A stretch of 64,000 bases of DNA from Lindgomyces ingoldianus (taxonomy: Eukaryota; Ascomycota; Dothideomycetes; Pleosporales; Lindgomycetaceae). A program made the position numbers and the translations under genes. Where the stretch lies: positions 310,001 to 374,000 of the forward strand of contig NW_022985196.1 of assembly GCF_010093535.1 (NCBI RefSeq), written 5' to 3'. Shown here piece by piece: positions 25,824 to 36,309 of the stretch. Positions within the stretch are counted from its first letter, which is position 1. Each line of letters starts with the position of its first letter. Under the pieces are notes generated by a model, which was not told the DNA's origin, ran no database searches, and saw only the letters and a list, made by a program, of their open reading frames with translations.

Positions 25824-26035
25824 TGTCTAAATAGCAGTATTTAGATACGCAGTTAGGTGTTATATAACATAGTCTTGTGTCACAGTTGTACGCACAGACA
25901 GATAAATACCCCTTTCCTTCGCACAGACTTAGAACAAGAAGAATTAACACTAGTTACCTGCAACCCCCCCCTGCGCGATGTGTACACCGTGCAAACCTCT
26001 TTGCTTTGCATAGCTAGCATAGAGCCTATTTAACA
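25824..26035 (+). repeat. CopA-1 3' LTR
   Basis: 212 bp, TGTCTAAATAG to ATTTAACA, followed by the AAGAT duplication. It differs from the 5' LTR mostly by C-T/G-A transitions. Confidence 0.92.
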
Positions 26036-26112
26036 AAGATACATAATAAGAAGCTATTTATAATTATTACTATGTTTAAATAATAAAAGGCTAAGCTTAT
26101 ATTTATAGTAAT
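26036..26112 (+). pseudogene. GypC fragment b: RNase H
   Basis: 77 bp of GypC between CopA-1 and GypB. After removing CopA-1 and one AAGAT copy, the frame from 2337 continues as IHNKKLLAII, MFK and AKLI (family IHDKELLAI, F..WR.EL). The segment ends in GTAAT (26108-26112), the GypB target duplication, and continues at 60978. Confidence 0.8.
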
Positions 26113-26485
26113 TGTAACGATCAGCTATCCAGGTGTTTCCTAGGCTGTTATAGACTGGCCTAGACTGCACTAGGCAGTCCTGGACGACTCCTGAACTGTG
26201 CTGTTAACCCCGCACTTCCTAGACAATGCCTACCTCGCCTAAAAAGCTAGGGATCCTAGACAGGTAATACTTTAAACTAGACCTACAGCATACTAGATCT
26301 GTTGCTACTAGCGCTGCTGTGCCTAGCTCTCTAGAGAAGTATATAGCTAGTTGTAGAAGCCCTCTTTAAATAGTAAAGAATTACTTTAAAAATTAAGTAG
26401 GTACTAATTATACTTCTATGTTATAGTTACACTCTTATTAGTTAATACACGTCTTAATTATAAAGTGTATACTTTATTTTTTATA
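26113..26485 (+). repeat. GypB 5' LTR
   Basis: 373 bp starting TGTAACGATCAGC; the expected terminal ACA is ATA here. It matches 60600-60972 over its whole length. The two copies are RIPped in different stretches: the 5' LTR mainly in its 3' half, the 3' LTR mainly in its first ~90 bp. Confidence 0.9.
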
Positions 26486-27946
26486 ATATAATTTTTTACT
26501 TACTTAATAATACCTAGCATAACTGTTACTACTTAAGCTAGTGTTGTATAAAACTTATAGACTCTCTCTGCAAACAGACTACCTAATAAAGAGAGAACAT
26601 CTGCGCAACCTCTCTAGAAACTACTACCCTTAGACCTCTTTACTTAGGCTAAGACACTTTTAGAGAAGATTATAATAAGTAATATTATATAACTAGATGC
26701 TAAAATTTAATAAAAAAAAAGTAAAAAAAAAAGTAAAAAAAAAGTAAAAAAAAAAAAAAAACTTTAAAAAGACTAATTAAAAGAAATATTATAATCTTTT
26801 TAAAGGCTTTACAACTCCCTCTATAATAACCTAACCCCTGTAGGGCTAGAGCTAGCAGCCCCTCTATAGACAGCTACTAGCTAACCCTTATTATTCCTAC
26901 CTAAAACAGCTGCTCTTATAGGCACCCTTTTTAGGCTATAGTTGTCTAAGCCTAACTAACTTTTAAAGTTTAAAGGAAAGTCTTGTAAGCAACTATAAGC
27001 ATATATTAAAAGCTATAAGAAATACATTTAAAACCTCTTAGTCTTTCTAAATACAGTATTATAGGTAGAGTTCTGCTAGCGCTACCTAAGGGAGGACCTC
27101 TGCAACTGTTAGAATAGGGTAGTACATATAATCTTTATAGTTAACTACCTAACTTAATTATACTAAAGCTTTATAAAAAAAATGCTGTTAAGCTTTCTTA
27201 AACATACTTAAAAAAAAAAATTTAGCTAAGCAAAAAATTAAAAATGTAAATTAAAAAAATTAAACTTTTACTAAACTTTTTAACTATTTTAAAACTTAGT
27301 AAGAGAATATTAACTTTATTAAAGCTTTAAATAACTTAAATTAAAACTTAATACATAACTTTTTCTTTACTTTAGATAGAAAAGTGTAGTATAGGCTAGA
27401 CTTTTAACTAAGAGTGTAGAGTAGTCTTTTTAAATTAAAGACAGAGGCTAACTAGCACTAGCAGGTTCTCTAGGTAGGAGGGAACTGTAGAGGTAGCAAG
27501 AGGCCTCTAGAAGAAGCAGAACACCTCTTAAAAAGCTAGGTAAGTTATAAAAAACTTTAAAGTAACTAACACTAAAGAAATAATATAAAGCCTTATAACT
27601 TTATAGCTGCTAAGCTTTAAAAGTTAAAGGCTAAAAAGGCATAAGAGGCTAAGGACTAGAAAAAGAGAGGCTGCTATAACTATTATAAGTAGGGCTATGT
27701 GTAGAGAAACTGCCCTCTTAAAAAGAACAACCTAGCAGAAAAAGCTGCGCCCTAGAACGCCCCCCCCTGTGTCTTATAGGCTAGGTAGAATACTTAGAGG
27801 GGCAGAAAGTAGCAGCAGCAAGTACCTAGAGAGCTAGGCCTAGTGCTATAAAAGTAACACTTATATCTCTTTTAAAAGCTGTTAGAGGTCTAACTTTCTT
27901 TTACTACTACTAAGCTATAATAGACTCTAGAGTAAAAGTAAACTTT
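26486..27946 (+). pseudogene. GypB gag remnant
   Basis: Leader plus gag. The region 26705-26765 is a run of A tracts separated by GT, which would code for Lys. Around 26945-27110 the frame reads PNQLLKFKGKSCKQLQAYI, NTVLQVEFCQRYLREDL, typical of gypsy gag capsid. A zinc knuckle at 27673-27714 is CYNYYK.GYV.RNC, a C-x2-C-x4-H-x4-C with two residues changed to Tyr. Further on comes the protease approach, then CopB interrupts at 27947. RIP stops throughout. Confidence 0.75.
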
Positions 27947-28357
27947 TGTCAGATATGCGCACCTACTGTCAAGACAGGAGGAACGTTTGACGAAAGCTGC
28001 TACATAGTACGAGCAATAAGCTCGAACAGTATGTTGCTGCAAATTGCTGCATTTTGCAGCATTTTGCAGCATGTTGCAGCAAATTGCAGCATTTTACAGC
28101 ATGTTGCAGCAAATTGCAGCATTTTGCAGCATGTTGCAGCAAATTGCAGCAAATTGCAGCATGTTGCAAGCTGGTCGCGCATAGGGCTAGTGCGCGAGGG
28201 ACTCGGATCGGCAGAACAAAAAGCCGAGCAACACGAGTAGAGCAGAAAAAGGATCGATAAATCAAGACAATTAATACAATCAATCAATGATCCCATACAT
28301 CATATCCAAACCCATCATTCATCTCAGGAAGCCCAGAAACAGTGCTTAAATCTGACA
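27947..28357 (+). repeat. CopB 5' LTR
   Basis: 411 bp, TGTCAG to CTGACA. Over the 261 bp that are sequenced in the 3' LTR (33429-33689) I count only two transitions, so the element is young or the LTRs were spared. It contains a 10-bp tandem array and GC-rich flanks. A solo copy on the minus strand is at 60992-61341. Confidence 0.95.
28031..28170. repeat. 10-bp tandem repeat array inside CopB LTR (about 14 units)
   Basis: Fourteen uninterrupted 10-bp units of the form ATKTTGCAGC/AAATTGCAGC. The first two carry GCTGC instead of GCAGC. The visible 3' LTR part holds the last ~7 units; the solo LTR at 60992-61341 has about 9. Unit number thus varies between copies. The array lies upstream of the GC-rich segment of the LTR and may be part of its promoter; that is an inference. 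There are no spacers, so it is not a CRISPR. Confidence 0.93.
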
Positions 28358-28389
28358 ATTAAGAGTCTCAGTGCCTCCATCGATACAAA

Positions 28390-31300
28390 ATGGCCACCCA
28401 GCCTCCTCGAGACGCGACAGTCGTCCTTCGAGACCACACCGACTACAGAGCCTGGATGATGCAGCTGCAATCGAGATGTGTAGCGCACGGCATCTGGCCG
28501 CAAGTGGATCCTAAGTTGACCATCCAAATGATCTCCAAACCAAGAGCTCCAGAGATGCCGCTAATAGCTGAGTTTTCACCAGCCTCCAACGTCGAAACGC
28601 CTACGCACCTAAACAAGCTATCGACAAGCAGTGTCAGAGCCTTCAAAGAAGCCATTAAATACTACAAGATTAAGGCTAACAAGTACAAGAGTAACAGACA
28701 TGATTATAAAAGAGAGCAATTAAGCCTCTAACAGATTATTGTCTTTATCCAGTCAACAGTCAGCCCGCATCTGCAGCGTACATGCTGTTCCCCAGATTAA
28801 CTACTTAGACAGTGGATTACAAACTTTAAAGCTACAGTAGGCGTTAACAACTAATTTAAACAAGAACGCGCGCGCAACTAATACAATGCATCCCTAAAGC
28901 CGCTAAGAAACGCGAGCATATAGGACCTGTAGCTAGCAGAGTATGATTACGCTGCCACAGAAGCAGAGACACAAAATGTTCCAGAAACAACGCAGTTTAA
29001 TGCTGTGGCAAAGGACTTTCTAACTACTATAAATAAAGTCGCCCCTTATTAGTCTACAACCTTTTAGGAAAGCAGATAGTTTGCACTAGACATAAATTAG
29101 AAAGAAATAATAAAGCGCTTTTAAAAATATATAATGTTAAATTATCTAATACGTACAGGAAAGCATAAAGCTGCCTTTACAACAGATAACTTGTTATACC
29201 TTACTAAAAGTGGGAAGACTACCTAGGGCACAAATAGGGACGCCTGTAGTGCAGAAGTTGCAATGTTAAGAAAACAAAGTAGACCTTAACATTAATGTTA
29301 TTAAGAAGATAATAAGAAGTTATTCTTAAGCTAGAAACCTGCTAAAACAGGAGGCACTAAATGTCCTGCATGCAGACACATCTATGCACTAAAGGACTGC
29401 TTCTATGTCTATCTAGACAGAGCACTAGACTAGTAGATGCTAAATAAGAGAGTTAAAGAGCTTGTAGCATTAAAGCGCAAGCACAACTTAGAATTTTAAG
29501 GCCTACTAAGAGGGCAGCGCAGACATAATTTAAAAATACTAATTCTAAAGAGTTTACATACACCTACGCTAGAGATATAAGAAGACTAACTTAAAGGCTA
29601 GAAAGTATTAAGAGTTAAGGCAGCTGCATTGCTAGCTATAGTTAATTTAAACTAGAACAGATATCTGCTAAGAGAATTATTTATCCTTAACTTAGGCTTA
29701 ACATGCTACATTATAAATAATCTTAATTAGATCTATAACTATTGTCTACTAACACTAGAAAACTTTATCTAGTCTAGAAACTCTTACATATAGATTTAAA
29801 GCTACAGATTAATTACACTAAGCCTAAAGAGTAAGCATAGAACACATAGTTAAGCATACAGTCTTGTACTTTATAACGCTGCACTGTGCCTAGACCTGCT
29901 GTGCAACCTAGTCTTGTTCTGCCTGCTGCAACAGAAAGGAATCTAGTGGGACACACAAGCAGAGCTAACTGCTTTAAAGGCCCTAGACAGGATAATAATT
30001 AGAGATCTTACAGAGATCTATAGCTAATAGGTGTTAGAGTACTATCTACTATAGAAGGGCTTATATTATACACACATAATTAACATAAGAACTAAACGCA
30101 GTCTATAAAAGGCATTAGCAGAGCTATAGCATAAGCGTCTAGGACACCCTAGACTAGCTACACTTTAACACCTTATATAGCAAGCTAAGGGGGTGCAAAT
30201 TAAAGGAATTACAACAGTCTAATGTAACTTATGTAGTAGAGCTAAGATATAATAATAAATTAGCTACGCACTGCAAATTAGCAACAGTAGACCTAGCAAG
30301 AGACTGTTAATTAATTTCTATGTATATAAAGCATAGAGCATTATAAAAGAGCAGAGTTAAATGCTAATTACTAATAAGTATTCTAGCCTCTAGTAGGACC
30401 TCTACTTTAAAGATAATAGGCCTACTAAATTAATTATTAAAGCTTTTATAATCTTTATCCTCTTTCTAAAGAACTATTATAACATTACTGTAAAAGTTAT
30501 TAAAGCTAACAACAAGATTATAATAGTAAAACTAAAAGTAGAACACTAGCTAGCATTGCATAGAATAACTGTTAAGCCTTTAGCACTAGATACACAAGCC
30601 TAGAACAGAGGAGCTAAACGCTTAGGGGGTGTAAACAAAGAGAAGTCACAGGCTATACAACTAGATGCTAACCTACTATAGGACGTATAGCTATACATCA
30701 CTAGAGCCGGCGTATACCTATACAATTAGACGCTAAACTATGCTAACAACTAGAAGACACTATATAAGATCTTCTTTACATAAGCAGCTCTAAATAATAG
30801 AGTTGTTATGTTAATTTAAAAGCTAAGCTTTACACATCTAAGAGCCTATAGCTATAAAGCATTTATAATAACTAATAACACACATTAGAATAAATCTAAG
30901 CTACAAAGGCTAGACTTAAAGGCGTAGATTAGATATCTAGTTAGGTACTAATTATTAAACATCTACTGCGTATAGATACTACTGCTAGCAAAAGTAATCT
31001 GTACACGCAACATTATTTTTAATAAACACTTAATCTTTAGCAGTAAGCCTAAAGACCTAATAGATAACCTTATGCACAACATAGTAAAGAAAATTGCTAC
31101 ATATATTAGAATAATTAAGCTTTTAACACCTAGTTATTAGCTAAAGACAGAGTTGTTCTATAAAGACAACACTACAGATAATATATTAAATTTTAACAAA
31201 GTAGACCTACTAGGCTACTATTAAGGAAGGAAGATTAGAGATAACTATCTGTCTTCTCTAAACACTCCGCCACCTGCAGCATTGCTTATGCAGTTAATAG

Positions 31301-33093
31301 CTAGAGCAGCACTAAAGCTAAGCTAAATAAGGTTGCTAAAGACTGTACTATAGGCTGCAGCCTTTATAGCTAGCATAAGATCTAGAAGTGTAGAAAAGCA
31401 TAGCAGCAAGACGCTAGATAAAGCAGCATTAATAAAAATACTATCTAAAAGGAAGACACCTTATAGAAGCTAGCTGCTACCTCTGCTATTAACCTAAAAG
31501 CAACTAGAGGAGCACCCTCTACATAAGATGTTTAAGGCAGCAGAAAGAACGCACCTAGACAGTTATTAGACAATAAAATCCTAGACAGAGGTCTAGACAA
31601 AGCTAATTAAGGCAGCTAGATAGCAGATTCTAGATTGTATGTAGGTGTACACCTATAAGCTTAATAAGCACTACAGATTGCAAAGATGTAAGGCGCAACT
31701 AGTAGTCTACAGTAATTAACAGAGAAACATCACTACACAAGATACCTACGCTGCCACCCTAGCAGAACGCTTATTTTAAATGCTAATAGCAATATCTGCA
31801 CGCTTTAACCTAGAGCTTAAATAATACAATGTAACTAACGCGTTTATACATGCAGCAATTAACCGCAATATCTACATGCGGATGCCAAGAGGCTATTAGA
31901 AACTAGGTATAATACTAAAGCTTTAAAAAGCACTATACAGCCTACAAATTTCTCCTCTACTCTAGCAACACTATTTTATAACAACTCTTAAAAGCCTTAG
32001 GTTCTTAGCTGTCCTACACAAACCCTACTGCATAACTAAAGCTAGAATATTTGTCTTCTTCTACGTAGACAACCTTATTGTTGCGTACAGGAAAGGGTCT
32101 AAAGCAGATGCACAGCGTGTAGTAGACTAGTTACAAGAGAAGTATACCCTAACAGGAGGAAAGGACCTACAATAGTTCCTAGGAGTTAAGATTATTAGAG
32201 ATTAACAGCAACAAATAATTTAGCTGTTATAGGCATTATATATTAACAAGATAGCTAGGCTAGCTAACAGAAAGGACCTGCAGCACGCTACACCTATAAG
32301 TGGGATTAAACTTATGCCGCAATCTAGTTTTGCAACCCTATCAGAAGTAAATTAATATTAGCGGAAGATTAGATCTCTGCTCTTCGCAGCAGTCACTACA
32401 AGACCGGACATCGCCTTCGCCACATCACGCCTCGCACGGTTTCTCACAAATCCCGCATCTGACCATCAGGATGCAGCCGATCGAGTCATCCTGTACCTAC
32501 ATGCGACACGGACGTACGCACTCCAATTAGGAGGAGAAGACTACCTTGTAGTAGCAAGCGATGCGTCATTTGCAGACAATACACTAGATAGGAAGAGCTC
32601 TTAGGGCTACATTATTTAACTATTTAGCAGTTAGATTGCATAGCAAGCAAACAAATAAGATACAGTCATAACGTTAACAATAGAAGCAGAATTACTTGCA
32701 CTGTCCTAAGTTGCTAAGGAAGCTATGTTTACAAGAATGCTCCTTAACAAACTGCAGGTTAAGCTGCCTGATTTAACTATTACAATCCAGTGCGACAACA
32801 AGCAGACAATCTGACTGGTAAACGAAGAGATATCTCGACTTCAAACCAAGCTCCGACATGTCAACATCTATAACCACTGGCTCCGACAGGAAGTCTCTCG
32901 ACAAACGATCAAGGTTGTCCATGTCCCATCCAGCAAGATGCTTGCGGACGGACTCACCAAAGCGCTTCCAGCCAGCAAATGGCCAAGCTTTCTTCAGCAA
33001 ATTCGGCTAGTTGACGTCAGGGAGAGGATAGTCAGTCAGGAAGCGGATATGGAAGAGATTGAAGCAAGAATGGAAGCCCTGGAAGCATACTAA
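28390..33093 (+). pseudogene. CopB gag-pol polyprotein, one frame of 1,567 codons broken only by stops
   Basis: ATG at 28390 (context ACAAAATGGCC) to TAA at 33091 stays in one frame with no indel. Gag begins MATQPPRDATVVL; its knuckle CPACRHIYALKDC is at 29362-29400 (C-x2-C-x3-H-x4-C with H to Y). Protease near 29690 reads LNLGLTCYI (family DSGATCHI). Integrase H-x4-H HKRLGH is near 30130 and C-x2-C CNLC near 30224. RT box YVDNLIVAY is near 32062 (family YVDD). RNase H has VASDASFADN near 32555, and the C-terminus has VPSSKMLADGLTKALP. Stops are TAG/TAA at Gln/Trp, plus a TGA at 32811 replacing an expected Arg (CGA). Catalytic changes make it inactive. Confidence 0.92.
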
Positions 33094-33098
33094 GGTTG

Positions 33099-33428
33099 NN
33101 NNNNNNNNNNNNNNNNNNNNNNNNNNNNNNNNNNNNNNNNNNNNNNNNNNNNNNNNNNNNNNNNNNNNNNNNNNNNNNNNNNNNNNNNNNNNNNNNNNNN
33201 NNNNNNNNNNNNNNNNNNNNNNNNNNNNNNNNNNNNNNNNNNNNNNNNNNNNNNNNNNNNNNNNNNNNNNNNNNNNNNNNNNNNNNNNNNNNNNNNNNNN
33301 NNNNNNNNNNNNNNNNNNNNNNNNNNNNNNNNNNNNNNNNNNNNNNNNNNNNNNNNNNNNNNNNNNNNNNNNNNNNNNNNNNNNNNNNNNNNNNNNNNNN
33401 NNNNNNNNNNNNNNNNNNNNNNNNNNNN
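33099..33428. other. Assembly gap (330 N)
   Basis: Spans the CopB primer tract, the start of its 3' LTR and half of the 10-bp array. The tandem array and the near-identical LTRs are a likely reason for the gap. Open frames crossing it are not real. Confidence 0.99.
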
Positions 33429-33689
33429 CAGCATGTTGCAGCAAATTGCAGCATTTTGCAGCATGTTGCAGCAAATTGCAGCAAATTGCAGCATGTTGCA
33501 AGCTGGTCGCGCATAGGGCTAGTGCGCGAGGGACTCGGATCGGCAGAACAAAAAGCCGAGCAACACGAGTAGAGCAGAAAAAGGATCGATAAATCAAGAC
33601 AATCAATACAATCAATCAATGATCCCATACATCATATCCAAACCCATCATTCATCTCAGGAAGCCTAGAAACAGTGCTTAAATCTGACA
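33279..33689 (+). repeat. CopB 3' LTR (first part hidden in gap)
   Basis: Visible from 33429 to 33689, ending AATCTGACA followed by ACTTT. The start at 33279 is extrapolated from the 411-bp 5' LTR and assumes the gap length is correct. Confidence 0.85.
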
Positions 33690-33694
33690 ACTTT

Positions 33695-33727
33695 TTAGAT
33701 TAAGACCTTACTAAATAAGCAAGTGTA
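33695..33727 (+). pseudogene. GypB fragment between CopB and GypA-3
   Basis: 33 bp of GypB joining the gag/protease side (before 27946) to 49166-49338. It ends in GTGTA (33723-33727), the GypA-3 target duplication. Too short for an independent call; assigned from the two flanking insertions. Confidence 0.75.
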
Positions 33728-34316
33728 TGTTACAATCCTTGCTTTGTGGAAGCACTTAGGTCTGTGATGTTCCTAGGGGGAAGGTAGGACAGGTGGTAGG
33801 GGCTAACAGCAGGGTGTACAGTCCTACGTGTAGGCTATTAGGCTACTAGAGGGGAGTAGAGTGACTAGATTATAGTTTACCTTTTATGTAGCAGTAAGAA
33901 GGCTAGGTTAAACAGTCCTGTTAGACAGAATTAAAGGTATATATAGTGTAAGATATATAAATAGTATTACAGCTCTTTAAAAAGCTAAATACTACTTAGT
34001 CTATGTAAAAAATAAACTAAATATTAAACACACCTTTTAAAGGTTGTTTAATGTAGGAACTATATACATGTATAGAGGGTGCTAAGGTAAGTAGGATAAG
34101 TTTATATAAGTCTGCTAAAAAGAGCTTTATAAGCTCTCTTAGACTTGTTAGACTTGTAGCCTGTTCCTTTACTAGACAACACACTTCTCTATTACTGCAG
34201 GCAGCAGTGCTGCTTCTGTGTCTTCTAACTAGTCTATAAGCAAGCCCTGCTCTAACCTAGTTAGACTGTAGAGCACTGCTAGTAGAGTTACGCTAGTCTA
34301 ACTATAGACTGTAACA
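33728..34316 (-). repeat. GypA-3 3' LTR
   Basis: 589 bp; on the minus strand it starts TGTTACAGTC and ends AAAGCAAGGATTGTAACA. Parts near both ends keep CpG and CpA sites. Confidence 0.92.
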
Positions 34317-34336
34317 CGCTGCCCCTCCTCTCTAGC

Positions 34337-35421
34337 AGCGTCCTTGCCGCTCTGCTTACATAATTATGTTAGTAAAAGTTTATTTATAAAGTAAGCGCTT
34401 ACTTACTAGAAGGCATTCTTAACATTTATCTTTCTTAAGCTAAATAGCTTGCTAGTCTTATTTATTTTATTATTCTTATACTGCTTTTTATTTTAATCTT
34501 TTTTACTAGATAAAGATAAGACCCTATAGCGCTTACTAGTTATTAAAGTTATCTTATATGCTAACTTTGTCTTTAGATAAATGTGTTAAGTGTGTAAAAA
34601 AAAATAGTAAGTGTAATGCTTTTATCTCTAACGCTGTATAAAATTAGTTAGAGAAAAAGAAAAAAACACTTCTCTAAGATGCTGCTATAATAAGGGTTTA
34701 TAAGTAGAAGCTTAATAAAGAAATGTTGCATTAGGTCTAAAAAACTTTAGAGGTAAAAGCTAGAAAGTGTTCTAAATAAAATTATATTTAAAAGTTACTA
34801 GATCTATTAGAGGCTTAGCGCGTAAAGTACTTAGAAAAAAACTTCTTTTTCTTAAATAAGATAGAAGCTTTTAAGGCTAAAGTAGAGAGCTGTTTCTTTC
34901 TACAGCTTTTATTAGCTAAGACTTGTCTTTAAAGGCTGCTGCTATCTAGTAATAATGTAGCTATTCCTTTTAATATAGGTGCCTTATTGCCTAGCTAGTT
35001 TCTTTTAGATAAGCTTAAAGGTACTTCTGTACTAACAGCTGCGCGTTCTGCAAATTCTTAGCTAGTTCTTATATATTCTTACTAGTAGGCTACTTTTTTT
35101 ATTTTACTAGAAAATTATTTTTATTTTTTTAGTTACTAATAATGTGTTTAACTTTATACTTAGTTTCTTTATCTTTTTATTTTTATATAGATAGGGGAAT
35201 CTCTTTAGGTGCTTTTTCTAATCTAAAGACATAGAACTATAGGTGTATTTTTATATGCAGGGGAAGCTTAAGCTTGTAATTGTCTTATTAAGTCTATAAG
35301 ACTTTATATAGTCCTATTCTTTTTTCTGCTAGCTTTTAAGAAGGTCTAGATACCTTAAGATTCTTAGTGTTAAAGTACACATAGTCTCTTAAGCTAATTC
35401 TTAGGCTAGAGCTGTTAAGTG
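34337..35421 (-). pseudogene. GypA-3 pol remnant, integrase C-terminus and chromodomain
   Basis: On the minus strand this corresponds to the last ~1.1 kb of GypA-1 (about 11075-12163). It includes the conserved segment around SRP.(R/K)KLV, the chromodomain-like segment near 35150-35020 (LVK.K, TSKN, KLAKNLQNAQLLV) and a 3' tail without clear domains. It breaks off at 35421, where the truncated FotA-3 starts. Stops are of RIP type. Confidence 0.75.
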
Positions 35422-36309
35422 TAGGCCTTTTTAAATTATTAAGGTCTTTTTTACCTTAATTTACTTTTTTTTATGTAATTTATGTTGTGTAGTAGCCTTA
35501 TTAGCTGCTTAAAGCTTAGTAATTTCTTATTATACTAACACTAGCTTATGTGTAATTATTGCTACTCTTTTTAAAACTTTTTTAAACACTTTAACTATAG
35601 AAGTTAGTAAACTATTTATATACTTTTAAATTTTTATTTTTATAGGCATTAATTATAACTTAAGTTCTAGAGTATTACTTAGGGTTTACAACTACTAGAG
35701 CTTATTATATATAAGTAGTAGTAGTAATAAAGTGCGCAACTTTACATTAAAGCCTATTATAACTTATTATAGGTTAAAAGGAACTAATTTAGCACCTTAA
35801 AACTTTTTTTAGATATTACTAAAAGTAATTATAGCATTATAGGCTACTTTAAAGCATAGTAGGAACTTTATTTTTATAATATAAGTAATCTAGTTATATA
35901 TAAGGTTTTTAGCTTAGCGCCTATACACTTTTTTAAAAAAAGTAAAATAACTTACATTAAGTAGCTATAGAAGGTGTAATAAGTAAAAAAGCATATAAAT
36001 AGTAATAATTTTATTATTTTTATAGTATTACTAAAAATAAAGTAAGTTATAGCTCTTATAGCTGTTAATAACTAGCAGACAGTAGCTACTAATAGTACAC
36101 TTTTTTATATACATATTAAAGTGCTTTAACTAGTCTAAACTAAGCTAATTAGTAGTCTAGCTGCGCTTAGAGATTGCAATAACTTAATTCTAAAGTAGAT
36201 TTTTCTTTTTATACTAGTTTAAAAAGTAGTTGCTACTCTAAAAAATAATAAAAAGTAAAATAGCCTACTTTTTAGCATTAATGCTTTAGATAGCTGTTAT
36301 CTACTTCTA

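Larger units (their letters stand above)
2338..26035 (+). mobile_element. CopA-1, Ty1/copia retrotransposon, split by nested insertions
   Basis: The ends are two 212-bp LTRs (2338-2549 and 25824-26035), flanked by the 5-bp duplication AAGAT at 2333-2337 and 26036-26040. Its own sequence is 2338-5129, 21617-21700, 22833-24018 and 24304-26035. The rest belongs to GypA-1, FotB-1 and a solo LTR. A purine-rich primer site (AAGGAAAAAGAAAAAG) precedes the 3' LTR. It is collinear with CopA-2 on the opposite strand. The 5' LTR ends in CG instead of the canonical CA kept by the 3' LTR. Its interior is fully RIPped and non-functional. Confidence 0.92.
27947..33689 (+). mobile_element. CopB, Ty1/copia retrotransposon, structurally complete
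   Basis: 5.74 kb (including 330 N) between a 411-bp 5' LTR and a 3' LTR ending at 33689. Flanking duplication ACTTT at 27942-27946 and 33690-33694. Starts TGTCAGATATGCGC, ends AATCTGACA. One long frame (28390-33093) spans it. LTRs and parts of both coding ends are nearly free of RIP while the middle is heavily mutated. Inserted in GypB between gag and protease. Confidence 0.95.

Noticed and set aside
24019..26035. CopA-1 3' LTR pairing with the 24019-24298 LTR as a short element
   Set aside because: The 24019 LTR has its own TAAAG duplication and a different length; the sequence between is CopA-1 RT/RNase H.
26700..26765. Poly-A runs as a LINE 3' tail
   Set aside because: No target duplication or LINE sequence; it lies between the GypB 5' LTR and gag and reads as Lys codons.
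28031..28170. CRISPR-like array
   Set aside because: Units are 10 bp, contiguous and without spacers; the context is a eukaryotic LTR.
28000..28296. Several overlapping Cys/Gln-rich open frames on both strands (also 33007-33628 and 61034-61319)
   Set aside because: Artefacts of the 10-bp GCAGC array in the CopB LTR; some also run through the N gap.
32773..33000. 75-codon minus-strand open frame
   Set aside because: Antisense to the clean RNase H/C-terminal part of CopB pol, which is the supported frame.
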